Numbered from the stretch's first letter, positions 38,901 through 49,131 are shown. The stretch is 64,000 nucleotides of DNA from Haloactinospora alba (GCF_006717075.1 NZ_VFQC01000001.1:2341501-2405500); one strand, 5' to 3'. The notes: generated from the sequence alone by a model not told the origin. Program-made: numbers and translations.

Positions 38901-39126
38901 CGGCGCCTTGCAACCGGTTACGCAACCGCGCGATGTAAGAATGCAACGTGGCGGGATTGGGAGTGTCCCCATCGAAGATTCGCTCCAGCATGGACTCCTG
39001 GGGAAGCGGCTTTCCGCCGTTCAGGCCGAGCAGTGCCACCAGCAAGGCGAGTTTCCGACCGCGCCCGAGGTTCACCCAGCGGTTGCCGATGCGGAGCTCG
39101 ATGGGGCCCAGAACACGCAGTTCCAT
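35905..39126 (-). CDS. SARP-type regulator with NB-ARC and TPR domains (AfsR-like)
   Basis: A 1073-residue AfsR-like regulator. An OmpR-type winged helix (residues 1-90; ELRVLGPIELRIGNRWVNLG, then RKLALLVALL) is followed by a bacterial transcriptional activation domain (about 97-245), NB-ARC with P-loop SGMPGVGKSA (315-324) and LLILDDA, and C-terminal TPRs. ATG 39126 is preferred over an upstream frame extension because GGGAGGGG lies just ahead and the DNA-binding domain starts at once. SARPs activate antibiotic or stress genes by recruiting RNA polymerase. Its target may be the adjacent 35503-33603 operon, which runs in the same direction. That is inference. Confidence 0.87.
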   Translation of the reverse strand: MELRVLGPIELRIGNRWVNLGRGRKLALLVALLGLNGGKPLPQESMLERIFDGDTPNPATLHSYIARLRNRLQGAGADRSVLTERSGGYSLAIDPENVDWMRFSRLHSEALRIEPTGDDDVVLPKLEEARELWRGEPLAGLRGTWADDMREAMRKLHRSVLADWGRVALRKRPAGELIGQLAEDANQYPLSGPLTRNLMLALHEAGRTEEALDTYDSLRGRLAEAQGTDPDSQLQETFQSLLGSRTGDRVLNRGDRAGQSAKLERRSGNRASALPVRDNLPRGVPDFSARASELATLLESARGGSTTATDVYVISGMPGVGKSALATRAGHVLREDFPDARLHLDLHGNREHAPKDPMEALYELLTMLGVPGEQADSTLELRAGQWRDATSGLRALLILDDARDENQVRWLLPGGPDCTVLVTSRHRMPELEGAREHRLATPPPDEAIRMFAMLAGRDPEDEYSQYAELVRRAECLPLALRLLANRWRRHPEWCLCDLIGRLDQAHDRLLAFNMGRASVEAAFRVSLSALSPVARAAFLRLGLHPVPEFGAHAAAAVIGEPLDRTRTVLDELADTSLVEEPWPHRYRMHALLAEFARGRAEEELSHLERFGAIHRSMDYYLAASMAADRAYLPHRHRLAHQHSYPVELPDIVSQDAAVRWFHAELPALLAVMGHAARNGGFERHETGIAHALAELLDTYTPSGTAVELHRRAADVAAATGGHERRGQALLDLGKAQLRGGDPAAALDSAGEALRHWGETGDHVGRARTLYLIGLVQLRQGRSDSAREALQEALDLARDEDHRLTVATTLEGLGVCMSHLGELRTARAHLDASRAMHREQGNIRDQAIAATNLFAVCQDLGENQEAVAVADEAEALLRELGDERALACLIGNRAELKAATFEYEEALELQLTALESLRELRARSETAQALCNVGRTYLDLDEPASALPYLRESWECAAAIAEYVNRAEILVGFGTAYRHLGDTGRAVECFNRALDTARHDGEAEEEAWALAGLARIASQEGAPDRARSLFLEGQSVLDRTSHPDAAILGVLADVVIDDSLRNFLLMETNCEYPR

Positions 39127-40235
39127 CGCCCCTCCCTTACGAAGACTCGTTCCCATACTGGTAATTCCCGAAGTTTCGGATAATATAATCGCCGAAATCT
39201 GCCGACCAAGAACACCGCATCGACACCGGTTGGCCACAATCGCACTGACCTGCGCTTATCCTGGATCCTTCGACCGAATAGTACGTTTCCCGGTTACAGA
39301 CGTCGCACCACAAGGTGAATTTCCGACCTTGTCATATGCAATTGCAAACGACTTTTCGGATGCATCTGCAGTACGAATGGGATAAATTCCCGGGATTCGT
39401 GAAACCGCGGATCACTATTGGTATTCGTGTGGCCGTTCGGGGACTGCACCGGGTCGAGTGTCTCCTGCTCTCGCGAGCACCGCTCTGGCCAGCCGAAACA
39501 CCATGCCAGAGCAGTACGACTCGACCGTGGGAGCGGCCACGTCATGGTCAGGGCCGGTTGTCGCCCTCCAGGGGCGCTGCGGCGTAGCGGGCGACGGCAC
39601 GGGACGGCTCCGTCACGGCGTCCATGTCGGCGAGTTGGTGATCGGGGGCGTGGAACCCGTCGACCGAACTGCGGGACTGGGCGCGTTCACGCAATCGGCG
39701 ATCGTGGTGTCGAGGCGCCACTGGGCGACACCGAGCTATTTCGCGACCATCAGAGCGTTTCCCGGCCTCAGCGCGCCGCTTACCTCCGTGTCGCCGCCGG
39801 CACCAGCGGAAGCGTCCGCCGCGGAGCGTCAACCACACCGGCGACGTGGGGTTACGTCGATTCAGTTGACCGGTCTCGGATTTATCTCTCGGGAAGCTTC
39901 GCTGGTCAGCGGTGGTGGCTGTGACGTTGGGACCATCGCGGCAGTGTGACGGCGTTCATGCTCGGCAGAGCCGAGTTGGCTGTTGGCCGAGCAGGAACAC
40001 CGTCACAGTTCACGCGTTCAGGAGAAACCTCTACGGGCATCCCGAGCCGTGAACCCCGGATTCACAGGCATCCACCAGACGAAACAATCTCAGCACCATG
40101 CCTGTCGAGTTGCTTGGCACAACCGGCCCCGCTAGCTGAGACCAGAACCACACTGCTTCCGCTCAACGGGTGAGCTGTACCTGGAGCGCGTCACGCCCGA
40201 ACACGTCACCCCTGGTGTGGAGGATGACTGGGTGC
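39127..40235. other. 1.1-kb stretch without a recognisable gene
   Basis: The first 300 bp are AT-rich and probably hold the SARP promoter, with an imperfect operator-like repeat TTTCGG (39174-39179) and CCGAAA (39192-39197). From about 39400 to 39950 several frames stay open by chance of high G+C, but none has a plausible product or ribosome-binding site. A decayed gene is possible. Confidence 0.4.
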
Positions 40236-40267
40236 GGTGCCGCCGCGCGGAGGCGGCGCCCGTTTTT
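40236..40267 (+). terminator. intrinsic terminator-like hairpin upstream of MFS gene
   Basis: A 9-bp stem, GGTGCCGCC (40236-40244) pairing with GGCGGCGCC (40252-40260) with one G-T pair, a 7-nt loop, then CG and five T. It reads on the plus strand, 110 bp before the MFS start. It could end an upstream transcript or act as an attenuator of the efflux gene. Confidence 0.6.
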
Positions 40268-40376
40268 GTCATAGCCAGGAAGAAAAATACGTGTGATGTC
40301 CGTTGCGACAGGAGTACCGTGACTTCGGTTCTCTTCCGCTCCTGCCGCTGAATCCACGCCATGTGAGGTACTACCC

Positions 40377-41870
40377 ATGTCTGACGCCGTGAGCGCGTCC
40401 ACGGCCCCCGAGGAGCGACCAGCGGCTCCCCGGGCCGCACTGCTGATCGGAGTGCTGGTCGTCTCCGCCTTCGTCATGATCCTCAACGAGACGATCCTGA
40501 GCGTCGCGCTGCGGGACCTGAGCGTCGAGCTTGATGTCTCGACCACGACAGTGCAATGGCTGACCAGCGGTTTCCTGCTGACCATGGCCGTGGTCATCCC
40601 GACCACCGGTTTCCTGCTGGAACGTTTCACCCCGCGTCAGATCTTTCTGGCCTCGCTCACCCTGTTCATCCTGGGCACGTTGATCAGCGGGTTCGCCCCG
40701 AGCTTCGGGGTGCTGCTGGCCGGGCGCGTCGTGCAGGCCGGTGGAACCGCGGTCATGGTTCCGCTACTGATGACCTCGGTGATGCGACTGGTTCCGCCCG
40801 AGCGGCGCGGAGCGACGATGGGCACGATCACCATCGTCATCGCCGTGGCACCCGCGGTCGGGCCGACCATCGGCGGTGCGCTGCTGTCCACCCTGGGGTG
40901 GCGCTGGATGTTCTTCACTGTCCTGCCCCTGGCGGTAGCGGCCCTGGTGATCGGCGCCGTGTGGCTGCGCCTCGACAGCCAGACCCGCCAGGTGCCGCTG
41001 GATCTGTTGTCGGTGGTGCTCTCCGCGGTCGGCTTCGGCGGGGTGCTCTACGGCCTGTCCTCGTTCGGGGAGTCCGGTGGCGGACAGCACTCGCTGCCCC
41101 CGTGGCTGCCGCTGGTCGTGGGGATCGCCGCGATCGCGGTGTTCGCGTGGCGTCAGATCCGCCTTCAGCAAGACGACCGCGCCCTGCTCGACCTGCGCCC
41201 CTTCACCCACCGCAGCTTCGTGGTAGCCCTGGCCCTGGCCGCCCTGGTGTTCATGTGCCTGCTGGGGGCCGCGTCGATCCTGCTGCCGCTGTTCATGCAG
41301 ACCGTCCTCAACACCACCACGTTCGTCAGCGGACTGGCCGTACTTCCCGGTGGTCTACTGATGGGTCTGCTCGGTCGTCCCGTCGGCGCGTTGTACGACC
41401 GTTTCGGGGCCCGCCCCCTGGTGATCCCGGGAGCGATGGCCATGGCGACGGCGATGTGGCTGTTCTCCGCGCTGGGCCCGACCTCGCCGTTGGCCGCGGT
41501 CGTCGTCATCCACCTGGTGCTCATGGGCGGGCTCGGGTTGATGATGACCCCGCTGATGACCGACTCGCTGAGTGCCCTGCCCGACCACCTCTATTCCCAC
41601 GGCAGCGCCATCCTCACCACACTGCAGCAGATCTCCGGCGCGTTGGGCACCGCCCTGTTCGTCACCGTCGCCGCGCTTGGCAGCGCCACCTCGTCCAACG
41701 CCCCTGACGCCGACGGTCTACGGAGTGCGTTCATGGTCGGCGGGGTGATCGGTGTACTCGCGTTGGTGGCGGCGTTGAGCTTCCGTCGCCGGACGAGCCC
41801 CGAAACCGCCGGCTCCGAGCCCGCCGACGCGACGGTGGCCGAGGTGAGCGGCAGCGGCGCGTCCCAGTAA
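40377..41870 (+). CDS. MFS transporter, DHA2 family multidrug efflux (EmrB/QacA-like)
   Basis: A 497-residue integral membrane protein with the length and hydrophobic pattern of 14-helix DHA2 drug:H+ antiporters. Motif-like segments are MILNETILSVALRDLSVELD in helix 1 (DHA2 motif D1 region), QWLTSGFLLTMAVVIP, LLERFTPRQIF (motif A-like) and IAVAPAVGPTIGGAL (antiporter motif C-like, GPxxGG). GAGGT lies 8 nt before ATG 40377. Substrate unknown. No regulator gene is adjacent, but a terminator-like hairpin precedes the gene, so control by attenuation is conceivable. Confidence 0.88.
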   Translation: MSDAVSASTAPEERPAAPRAALLIGVLVVSAFVMILNETILSVALRDLSVELDVSTTTVQWLTSGFLLTMAVVIPTTGFLLERFTPRQIFLASLTLFILGTLISGFAPSFGVLLAGRVVQAGGTAVMVPLLMTSVMRLVPPERRGATMGTITIVIAVAPAVGPTIGGALLSTLGWRWMFFTVLPLAVAALVIGAVWLRLDSQTRQVPLDLLSVVLSAVGFGGVLYGLSSFGESGGGQHSLPPWLPLVVGIAAIAVFAWRQIRLQQDDRALLDLRPFTHRSFVVALALAALVFMCLLGAASILLPLFMQTVLNTTTFVSGLAVLPGGLLMGLLGRPVGALYDRFGARPLVIPGAMAMATAMWLFSALGPTSPLAAVVVIHLVLMGGLGLMMTPLMTDSLSALPDHLYSHGSAILTTLQQISGALGTALFVTVAALGSATSSNAPDADGLRSAFMVGGVIGVLALVAALSFRRRTSPETAGSEPADATVAEVSGSGASQ

Positions 41871-42003
41871 GCGGCGGCACACGCCTGGCTGGCCTCGACG
41901 GATGCGGGGAGCTCCCGGGCTCATCCTCGTGGCCAGCCTGCTCGAGGGGATCCTCCTACAGGCGAGCAGACGGAGCGGAGGGCCGGTGCGGGGAGCAGGA
42001 GCA

Positions 42004-43032
42004 GTGCGCTTGCGTGATGGAGAGCTCAACCTGGTCCTTCCCCTCCCGCAGGAATCCGCCGTACTGGCGGTACGAGAGATGGACATGCCCGGCACCGCTA
42101 TGGCGCAAGCCGTCGACACGACGAACCTCGCCACGCTCGGTCCGGAGGTCGCCATTGACGGGTACGCATGCCCGGCAACGCTCGACGCTGACAACGGCGG
42201 AGTGCGCACGGCCATCATCGGTTACAGTCCGCAGGCACTACGTACCTGGGATCCGTTCACCGGTGCCCTGGTGGCAGAGACTGCGCTTGGCGGTGCGGAA
42301 GACGTTCGTGATGCCATGGCGATCGCAGCCTGGCCGGCGCGGAGCACAACGACCGTCTTCGTCTTCGGAGAGTTCACCCCCAACTGGTACGGCTGGCGCG
42401 CGCATGATCTGCGCACCGGCCAGAAGGCCGAGCATTTGGGCACTGACGACTACGGATGGTTCATCCAGGAGGCCCGAGTCCAGGCGGTGGCTGACTTCCT
42501 GGTGCTTCCGGCACAGACCACACGATTCGATGAGAGATGGAGCGAAGTCGTCCACGATGGGCGTCTCGACGTCTTCCGGCTCCCCGAAGGGACGCTGTGC
42601 GGCTCTCTCGACCACCACGCGCCGGCACATTTCAGCACCGCTGTCGTTGGCGGGCGTCCGCTGCTGGCTGCGCAGGACGGAGTCTACGGGTTACCGGGTT
42701 TGGAGAAGGTCGCCTCCCTTCCGCACAGTTGCTTCTCGGGGCCGTGCACCCTGGGAGAGTTCGGTGGAGACGGCGTCGTTATAGGCCAATCGCCGGGAAG
42801 TCCGCAAGCCCTGGCAGTGTGGACACTCGACACCCCGGAACGGTCTCTCGGCGAGATTCCGGTTCCATGGGTAGGGCCAACCTACGACCTCGCCCTGACC
42901 GAGGGCGGAACGCTGTTCGCGGCCACTCAGTCAGGCCTCTACGCAGTCCCGGTGGCCGACATGTGTCGATCCCCTGGCCCCGGGAGCGCATCGCCGAGTA
43001 AGGCACACGATCCCAGTACTCCGGGGCACTGA
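42004..43032 (+). CDS. hypothetical protein, possible beta-propeller
   Basis: A 342-residue protein of unknown function. The sequence is built of short strand-rich blocks with repeated patterns such as QALRTWDPFTGALVAETAL, YGWRAHDLRTGQKAEHLG, LDVFRLPEGTLCGSL and ALAVWTLDTPERSLGEIPV, as in WD40/PQQ-like propellers. GTG 42004 is chosen because GGAGCAGGAG precedes it; an in-frame ATG at 41902 would add 34 residues with a weak hydrophobic stretch and no ribosome-binding site. It lies downstream of the MFS gene in the same direction and ends at a strong hairpin. Confidence 0.55.
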   Translation: MRLRDGELNLVLPLPQESAVLAVREMDMPGTAMAQAVDTTNLATLGPEVAIDGYACPATLDADNGGVRTAIIGYSPQALRTWDPFTGALVAETALGGAEDVRDAMAIAAWPARSTTTVFVFGEFTPNWYGWRAHDLRTGQKAEHLGTDDYGWFIQEARVQAVADFLVLPAQTTRFDERWSEVVHDGRLDVFRLPEGTLCGSLDHHAPAHFSTAVVGGRPLLAAQDGVYGLPGLEKVASLPHSCFSGPCTLGEFGGDGVVIGQSPGSPQALAVWTLDTPERSLGEIPVPWVGPTYDLALTEGGTLFAATQSGLYAVPVADMCRSPGPGSASPSKAHDPSTPGH

Positions 43033-43044
43033 GGAAACGAGTGC

Positions 43045-43088
43045 GGAGCTAGTGCCAGACCCCGGCGGCCGCATGTGGCACTAGCTCC
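43045..43088. terminator. bidirectional hairpin between convergent genes
   Basis: A perfect 13-bp inverted repeat, GGAGCTAGTGCCA at 43045-43057 and TGGCACTAGCTCC at 43076-43088, with an 18-nt loop. It lies exactly between the ends of two convergent genes. No T-tract is present, as is common in high-G+C actinomycetes. Confidence 0.7.
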
Positions 43089-43129
43089 ACGGTGAGCGCT
43101 GGGGGAAGGGTGTTCCGGCCGGGCTTCCC

Positions 43130-43921
43130 TCAGGCGTGGGTGCCGCCGTCGATACGGACCTCGGTTCCGGTGACGAAGGCGCCGTCGGAGGAGGCCAGCG
43201 TGGCCACGACGCCGGCCACGGTCTCCGGCCCGCCGAAGCCGTCACCGATCATCGGGGACAGCTTGGCCAACAGGTCCATGTCGGCGTCGGCGGGCAGTCC
43301 CGGCCCGGCGTTGGCCTGGCTGCTGCCGCTGGCGTCGGTCATGCCGCTGGACACGGAACCCGGCGCCACGGCCACAGCTCGCAGGCCCTGCTTGCTGTAC
43401 TCCACCGCCAGGGCGTGGGTCATCGACTGGATACCGCCCTTACTGGCGGCGTAGGCCGCCATGTAGGGGTGGGCGAAGGTCGCCGAGGTGGAGCTGAAGT
43501 TCACGATGACCGGCTGCTCGCCCCGCAGCAGGGCGGGGATGCACTCCCGGATCACCAGGAAGGTGCCGGTCAGGTTCACACCGATCACCCTGTTGAACCG
43601 CTCCAGGCTCATGGTGTGGGTGTGCTCGGAGCGCAGTATCCCCGCGGCGTTGACCAGGACGTCCAGTCCGCCCATCTCGTCCAGGGCCGCCGCGACCCCG
43701 GAACGCACCGACTCCTCCTGGGATATGTCCATCACGCGGGTGGTCAGCAACTGCCCGCACCGCTGGGCCTCCGCCTTCCTGGCAGTGGCGGCCAGCCCCT
43801 GCTCGTCGGCATCGACCGCCACGACCCGGCCGCCCTCGGCCAGTACCCGTAGCACCGTGGCCTGACCGATCCCGGATCCACCGCCGGTGACCAGCACCCG
43901 GCGCCCTACGAAACGTTCCAT
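43130..43921 (-). CDS. SDR-family NAD(P)-dependent oxidoreductase
   Basis: A 263-residue classical short-chain dehydrogenase/reductase. Cofactor motif TGGGSGIG (residues about 12-19), acidic residue at the end of strand 2 (AVDADEQ, which favours NAD), NAAG, catalytic Ser in VNFSSTSATF, and YAASK with Tyr and Lys four apart. The C-terminal GTEVRIDGGTHA is typical of FabG-like members. GGGGAGGA precedes ATG 43921. It is divergent from the TetR gene at 44036, with two inverted repeats in between, so it is the probable target of that repressor. Substrate unknown. Confidence 0.88.
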   Translation of the reverse strand: MERFVGRRVLVTGGGSGIGQATVLRVLAEGGRVVAVDADEQGLAATARKAEAQRCGQLLTTRVMDISQEESVRSGVAAALDEMGGLDVLVNAAGILRSEHTHTMSLERFNRVIGVNLTGTFLVIRECIPALLRGEQPVIVNFSSTSATFAHPYMAAYAASKGGIQSMTHALAVEYSKQGLRAVAVAPGSVSSGMTDASGSSQANAGPGLPADADMDLLAKLSPMIGDGFGGPETVAGVVATLASSDGAFVTGTEVRIDGGTHA

Positions 43922-43972
43922 TGCGTCCTCCCCGTCGCTAACCGCCCGTTGCGGTTACACCGTATGTCTGTA

Positions 43973-44005
43973 TGGCACAACATGCCACTATGGCTTTTTA
44001 TGCCA
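43973..44005. promoter_or_regulatory. two TGGC-GCCA inverted repeats, candidate TetR operators
   Basis: TGGCA-CAACA-TGCCA at 43973-43987 and TGGC-TTTTTAT-GCCA at 43991-44005, spaced 18 bp apart. They sit between the divergent SDR and TetR starts and would overlap both promoters. Confidence 0.65.
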
Positions 44006-44035
44006 AACGGTGGGGAGTGCTATAGGGTGGTCGCC

Positions 44036-44695
44036 GTGTCCGCTCGCAGCTCCCTCACCCAGCGCCGCAAAGCCGCCACGCAGTTGGACATTGCTCGCGC
44101 CGCCGCAGCGCTGTTCGCGGAACAGGGGGTGGAGGCCACCACGGCCGAGGAGATCGCCGAACGCGCGGGAGTCGCGGTCCGGACGTTCTACCGCTACTTC
44201 CCGACCAAGCAGGACGCGGTAGAACCGCTGCTCACCGCGGGCGGTGGACAGTGGCGCTCCCTGCTGGAGTCCGCCGATGCCGAGCAGGGCGTGCTGGCCG
44301 CGTTGGAGGAGGCCGCGACGCGGGTGCTGAGCGTGGCCCCGGAGCAGGAGGCGATGCTGGGCTGGACCCGGGAGCTGTTGCGCGCCGCCGGTGCGGACGC
44401 CGCGCTGCGCTCGGTGTGGCAGCGGGTCAACCGGGAGTCGGAGGAGCTGCTGCGTCCGGCGCTGACACGCCTGGCCGGTGACACGGCCTCGGAGCTGGAG
44501 GTGCGGCTGGCCGCCGCGGCGGCCACCGACTCCATCCGCGTCGCCCTGGAGACCTGGGCCGCCAGCGAGGCCGGGATGAGCGGCCCCGGCTGCCCCGCGG
44601 ACCTCGCGGTGCGATGCCTACGCCACTTCTCCGGCGGCGTCCCGCTGCTCCGCCCGACCCAATCCTCCCAGGTGGAACCCACCGCAACGCCGTAG
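44036..44695 (+). CDS. TetR-family transcriptional regulator
   Basis: A 219-residue TetR regulator. The N-terminal helix-turn-helix is AALFAEQGVEATTAEEIAER followed by AGVAVRTFYRYFPTKQDAVE (residues about 20-62). The C-terminal ligand domain is alanine-rich and helical. GTG 44036 is chosen because it leaves the usual short basic arm; GTG 44027 is three codons upstream. It is divergent from an SDR oxidoreductase, a common arrangement in which the regulator represses both genes until a substrate or product binds. Confidence 0.87.
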   Translation: MSARSSLTQRRKAATQLDIARAAAALFAEQGVEATTAEEIAERAGVAVRTFYRYFPTKQDAVEPLLTAGGGQWRSLLESADAEQGVLAALEEAATRVLSVAPEQEAMLGWTRELLRAAGADAALRSVWQRVNRESEELLRPALTRLAGDTASELEVRLAAAAATDSIRVALETWAASEAGMSGPGCPADLAVRCLRHFSGGVPLLRPTQSSQVEPTATP

Positions 44696-44723
44696 CGTTC
44701 GCGGGCGCAAGCGACGTCGGTCC

Positions 44724-44759
44724 GTGGTCTTCATCGCGCCCGTGGGGGCGCACGTGGCC
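44724..44759 (+). repeat. single CRISPR-repeat-like hairpin upstream of orphan cas6
   Basis: A 36-nt element starting GTGGTCTTCATC, then a perfect hairpin GCGCCC-GTGG-GGGCGC (44736-44751), then an 8-nt tail ACGTGGCC. Hairpin followed by an 8-nt tail is the form in which Cas6 leaves the 5' handle of a crRNA. It lies 103 bp before cas6. No second copy was noticed in the window, so it may be the relic of an array or simply the tetR terminator. Confidence 0.4.
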
Positions 44760-44862
44760 GGTTGAGGACACTTCGTGGTTTTCTTCCGTTTCGCTGATGT
44801 GTGTCGGTGGCTGCTGCTATGACTGACTGTCAACGCCGTTGGGGTGAAGGAGGTGAGCACGC

Positions 44863-45552
44863 GTGCGGTTCCGGGTGGACGTCGCGGCCGCAGAACCCGA
44901 GATGGCCTGGACGGACGTACACGGCGCGGCCCGCTCCGTGGTCTATGACCTGATCAGCGCCCAGGACGCCGAACTGGCCACACAGTTACATGACACCGGG
45001 TGGAACAACTCCCCGCTGCGCCCCGTGGGGATCCGACCGCCCGTATTCCCCAACGCGGCCCGTGTGAAGGGGCGCTATGCCACCGCGGGCGCGGGCCTGC
45101 TCCAGCTGTCATCGCCCGTGCCGCGCATTGCCGCCTGCCTGCTGGCCGGAGCCGCCCAACGCAGCGACCTGCGGTGGGGATCGAGCCCACTCGCGGTCCA
45201 GGGGGTCCAGGTCGCCGCCACCCCCGACCACACCGGCGGAGAGGCGGTGCTGGAGACCGCCACCCCGGTGGTGGTCAAACACGACGGGCGCTTCCTCCTG
45301 CCCGACGACCCCGGATTCACCCACCGGCTGGAACACAACACCGCCCACAAGGCCGACGTGCTGGGGCTGGACAACGAGGTCGACATCACGGTGCTGGACT
45401 CCGGCCCGCGCCGCCGGTTCTCCACCCCCAAGGGCTTCCGGATCGGGGCCCGGGTGAGCGTGCGGATGGCGGCCGCACCGCCACTGCTGGACGCCATCCA
45501 CGACTGGGGACTGGGACTGGCCACCAACCAAGGCTTCGGATGGATCGCATGA
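44863..45552 (+). CDS. cas6: CRISPR-associated endoribonuclease Cas6 (orphan)
   Basis: A 229-residue Cas6-like RAMP protein. In this family the N-terminal ferredoxin-like fold is followed by a central TGWNNSPLRPVGIRPPVF block and VKHDGRFLLPDDPGFTHRLE, and ends with a glycine-rich loop, here GLGLATNQGFGWIA. Cas6 cuts pre-crRNA in the repeat. A very strong AAGGAGGTG ribosome-binding site lies 9 nt before GTG 44863. No cas1, cas2, effector genes or array are nearby, so it is an orphan; a single repeat-like hairpin lies just upstream. Whether it serves an array elsewhere in the genome cannot be seen. Confidence 0.8.
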   Translation: MRFRVDVAAAEPEMAWTDVHGAARSVVYDLISAQDAELATQLHDTGWNNSPLRPVGIRPPVFPNAARVKGRYATAGAGLLQLSSPVPRIAACLLAGAAQRSDLRWGSSPLAVQGVQVAATPDHTGGEAVLETATPVVVKHDGRFLLPDDPGFTHRLEHNTAHKADVLGLDNEVDITVLDSGPRRRFSTPKGFRIGARVSVRMAAAPPLLDAIHDWGLGLATNQGFGWIA

Positions 45553-45715
45553 CCACGACAACAACCGGCGCGGCAACACTGCGCCTGACAGAACACCCGC
45601 TGCAACGGTGCGGGAGGTGGCCCTGGTGAACGTCGGCCGTACCGAGCGCGGTTTCCGCGAAGAGGGAGACGCAGCGGCACTGGGCGACTCCGGCGTGGTG
45701 TGCAACGATAGCGCG

Positions 45716-46165
45716 GTGGCCAGCAAACCCGCCGCGGCACAGCGCTTGCACGACCTCGCGCGGCTGCGTCGTGTCCGCGACCGGATCGACCGGGAGTACG
45801 CCCACCCGTTGGACGTCGAGACGCTCGCCCGCGGGGAGAGCATGTCGGCCGGGCACCTCAGCCGCCGGTTCCGGGCCGCCTATGGCGAGTCGCCGTATGC
45901 CTATCTGATGACCCGGCGCGTCGAGCGGGCGATGGCGCTGCTGCGACGCGGCGACCTCAGCGTCACCGAGGTCTGCTTCACGGTCGGGTGCTCGTCGCTG
46001 GGTACCTTCAGCAGCCGCTTCACCGAGTTGGTCGGGGTGCCGCCCAGCGTCTACCAGCGCCAGGCCACGCGCGCGACGGCGGGTATGCCGTCCTGCGTGG
46101 CGAAACGGGTTACCAAACCGGTCAGGAATCGAGAAGCGCCGGCCAACGATCCGCGCGTAGCGTGA
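45716..46165 (+). CDS. AraC-family HTH regulator (DNA-binding domain only)
   Basis: A 149-residue protein consisting mainly of an AraC/XylS double helix-turn-helix: VETLARGESMSAGHLSRRFR, then AYGESPYAYLMTRRVERAMA, then LSVTEVCFTVGCSSLGTFSS and FTELVGVPPSVYQRQ. No effector domain is present. GTG 45716 is chosen because family members start with MASKPAAAQRL. A longer frame opens upstream. It is followed after 5 bp by a VOC protein and then a UvrA-like ATPase, a cassette seen in many actinomycetes. It probably activates those two genes. Confidence 0.82.
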   Translation: MASKPAAAQRLHDLARLRRVRDRIDREYAHPLDVETLARGESMSAGHLSRRFRAAYGESPYAYLMTRRVERAMALLRRGDLSVTEVCFTVGCSSLGTFSSRFTELVGVPPSVYQRQATRATAGMPSCVAKRVTKPVRNREAPANDPRVA

Positions 46166-46170
46166 CTCCC

Positions 46171-46578
46171 ATGGGCATCACCGTTCACGCGAGTTTTCTC
46201 CCGCACGACGACCCGGACGCCTCCCTGGCTTTCTACCGCGACGCTCTCGGCTTCGAGGTCCGAGACGACGTCGGATATGACAGGATGCGCTGGATCACGG
46301 TCGGTCCCGCCGACCAGCCCGGCACGTCCATCGTCCTGGAGCCGCCCGTCTCCGATCCCGGTGTCACCGACGCCGAGCGCCGCACCGTCCTCGAGATGAT
46401 GGCCAAAGGCACCTACGCCGGCATCCTCCTGGCCACCGCCGACCTCGACGCCACCTTCGCGCGGCTGCAGGACAGCGCCGAGGTCGTCCAGGAGCCGGCC
46501 GATCAGCCCTACGGCGTCCGGGACTGCGCCGTCCGCGATCCGGCGGGCAACCTGCTCCGCATCCAACAATCGCGCTGA
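46171..46578 (+). CDS. VOC-family (glyoxalase/bleomycin-resistance-like) protein
   Basis: A 135-residue vicinal oxygen chelate domain protein: HASFLPHDDPDASLAFYRDA at the start, then LGFEVRDDVGYDRMRWITVG, and a C-terminal YGVRDCAVRDPAGNLLRIQQ. This is the usual split of two beta-alpha-beta-beta-beta units. It may bind a drug or catalyse a small-molecule reaction; the metal ligands are not certain. It starts at ATG 46171 (a GTG at 46162 is three codons upstream), 5 bp after the AraC gene, and lies in the same direction as the UvrA-like gene. Confidence 0.82.
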   Translation: MGITVHASFLPHDDPDASLAFYRDALGFEVRDDVGYDRMRWITVGPADQPGTSIVLEPPVSDPGVTDAERRTVLEMMAKGTYAGILLATADLDATFARLQDSAEVVQEPADQPYGVRDCAVRDPAGNLLRIQQSR

Positions 46579-46672
46579 GCCCGCCAGCGGGCAGCTCCGG
46601 CGCGGACCCGGACAGGTGCAGCTACGGAGGCCGCGAGCGTGGCCCCTCGAACAGATTGGAGACACGACGGGT

Positions 46673-49099
<2,427 letters not shown>

Positions 49100-49105
49100 G
49101 ACGCA

Positions 49106-49131
49106 GGGGGCGGAAGCGAGCTTCCTCCCCC
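49106..49131. terminator. bidirectional hairpin between uvrA-like gene and galM
   Basis: GGGGG-C-GGAAGC (49106-49117) pairs with GCTTCC-T-CCCCC (49120-49131) across a 2-nt gap, with one internal mismatch. It lies between the ends of two convergent genes and starts 7 bp after the first stop codon. Confidence 0.7.

Noticed and set aside
39418-39949. Overlapping open frames in both strands of the gene desert
   Set aside because: The products are Arg/Pro/Ser-rich without a motif, and no frame has a good start site. At most a decayed gene.
44724-44759. A CRISPR array
   Set aside because: Only one repeat-like unit is present. No second copy or spacer-repeat periodicity was found, so it is reported as a single repeat-like hairpin.
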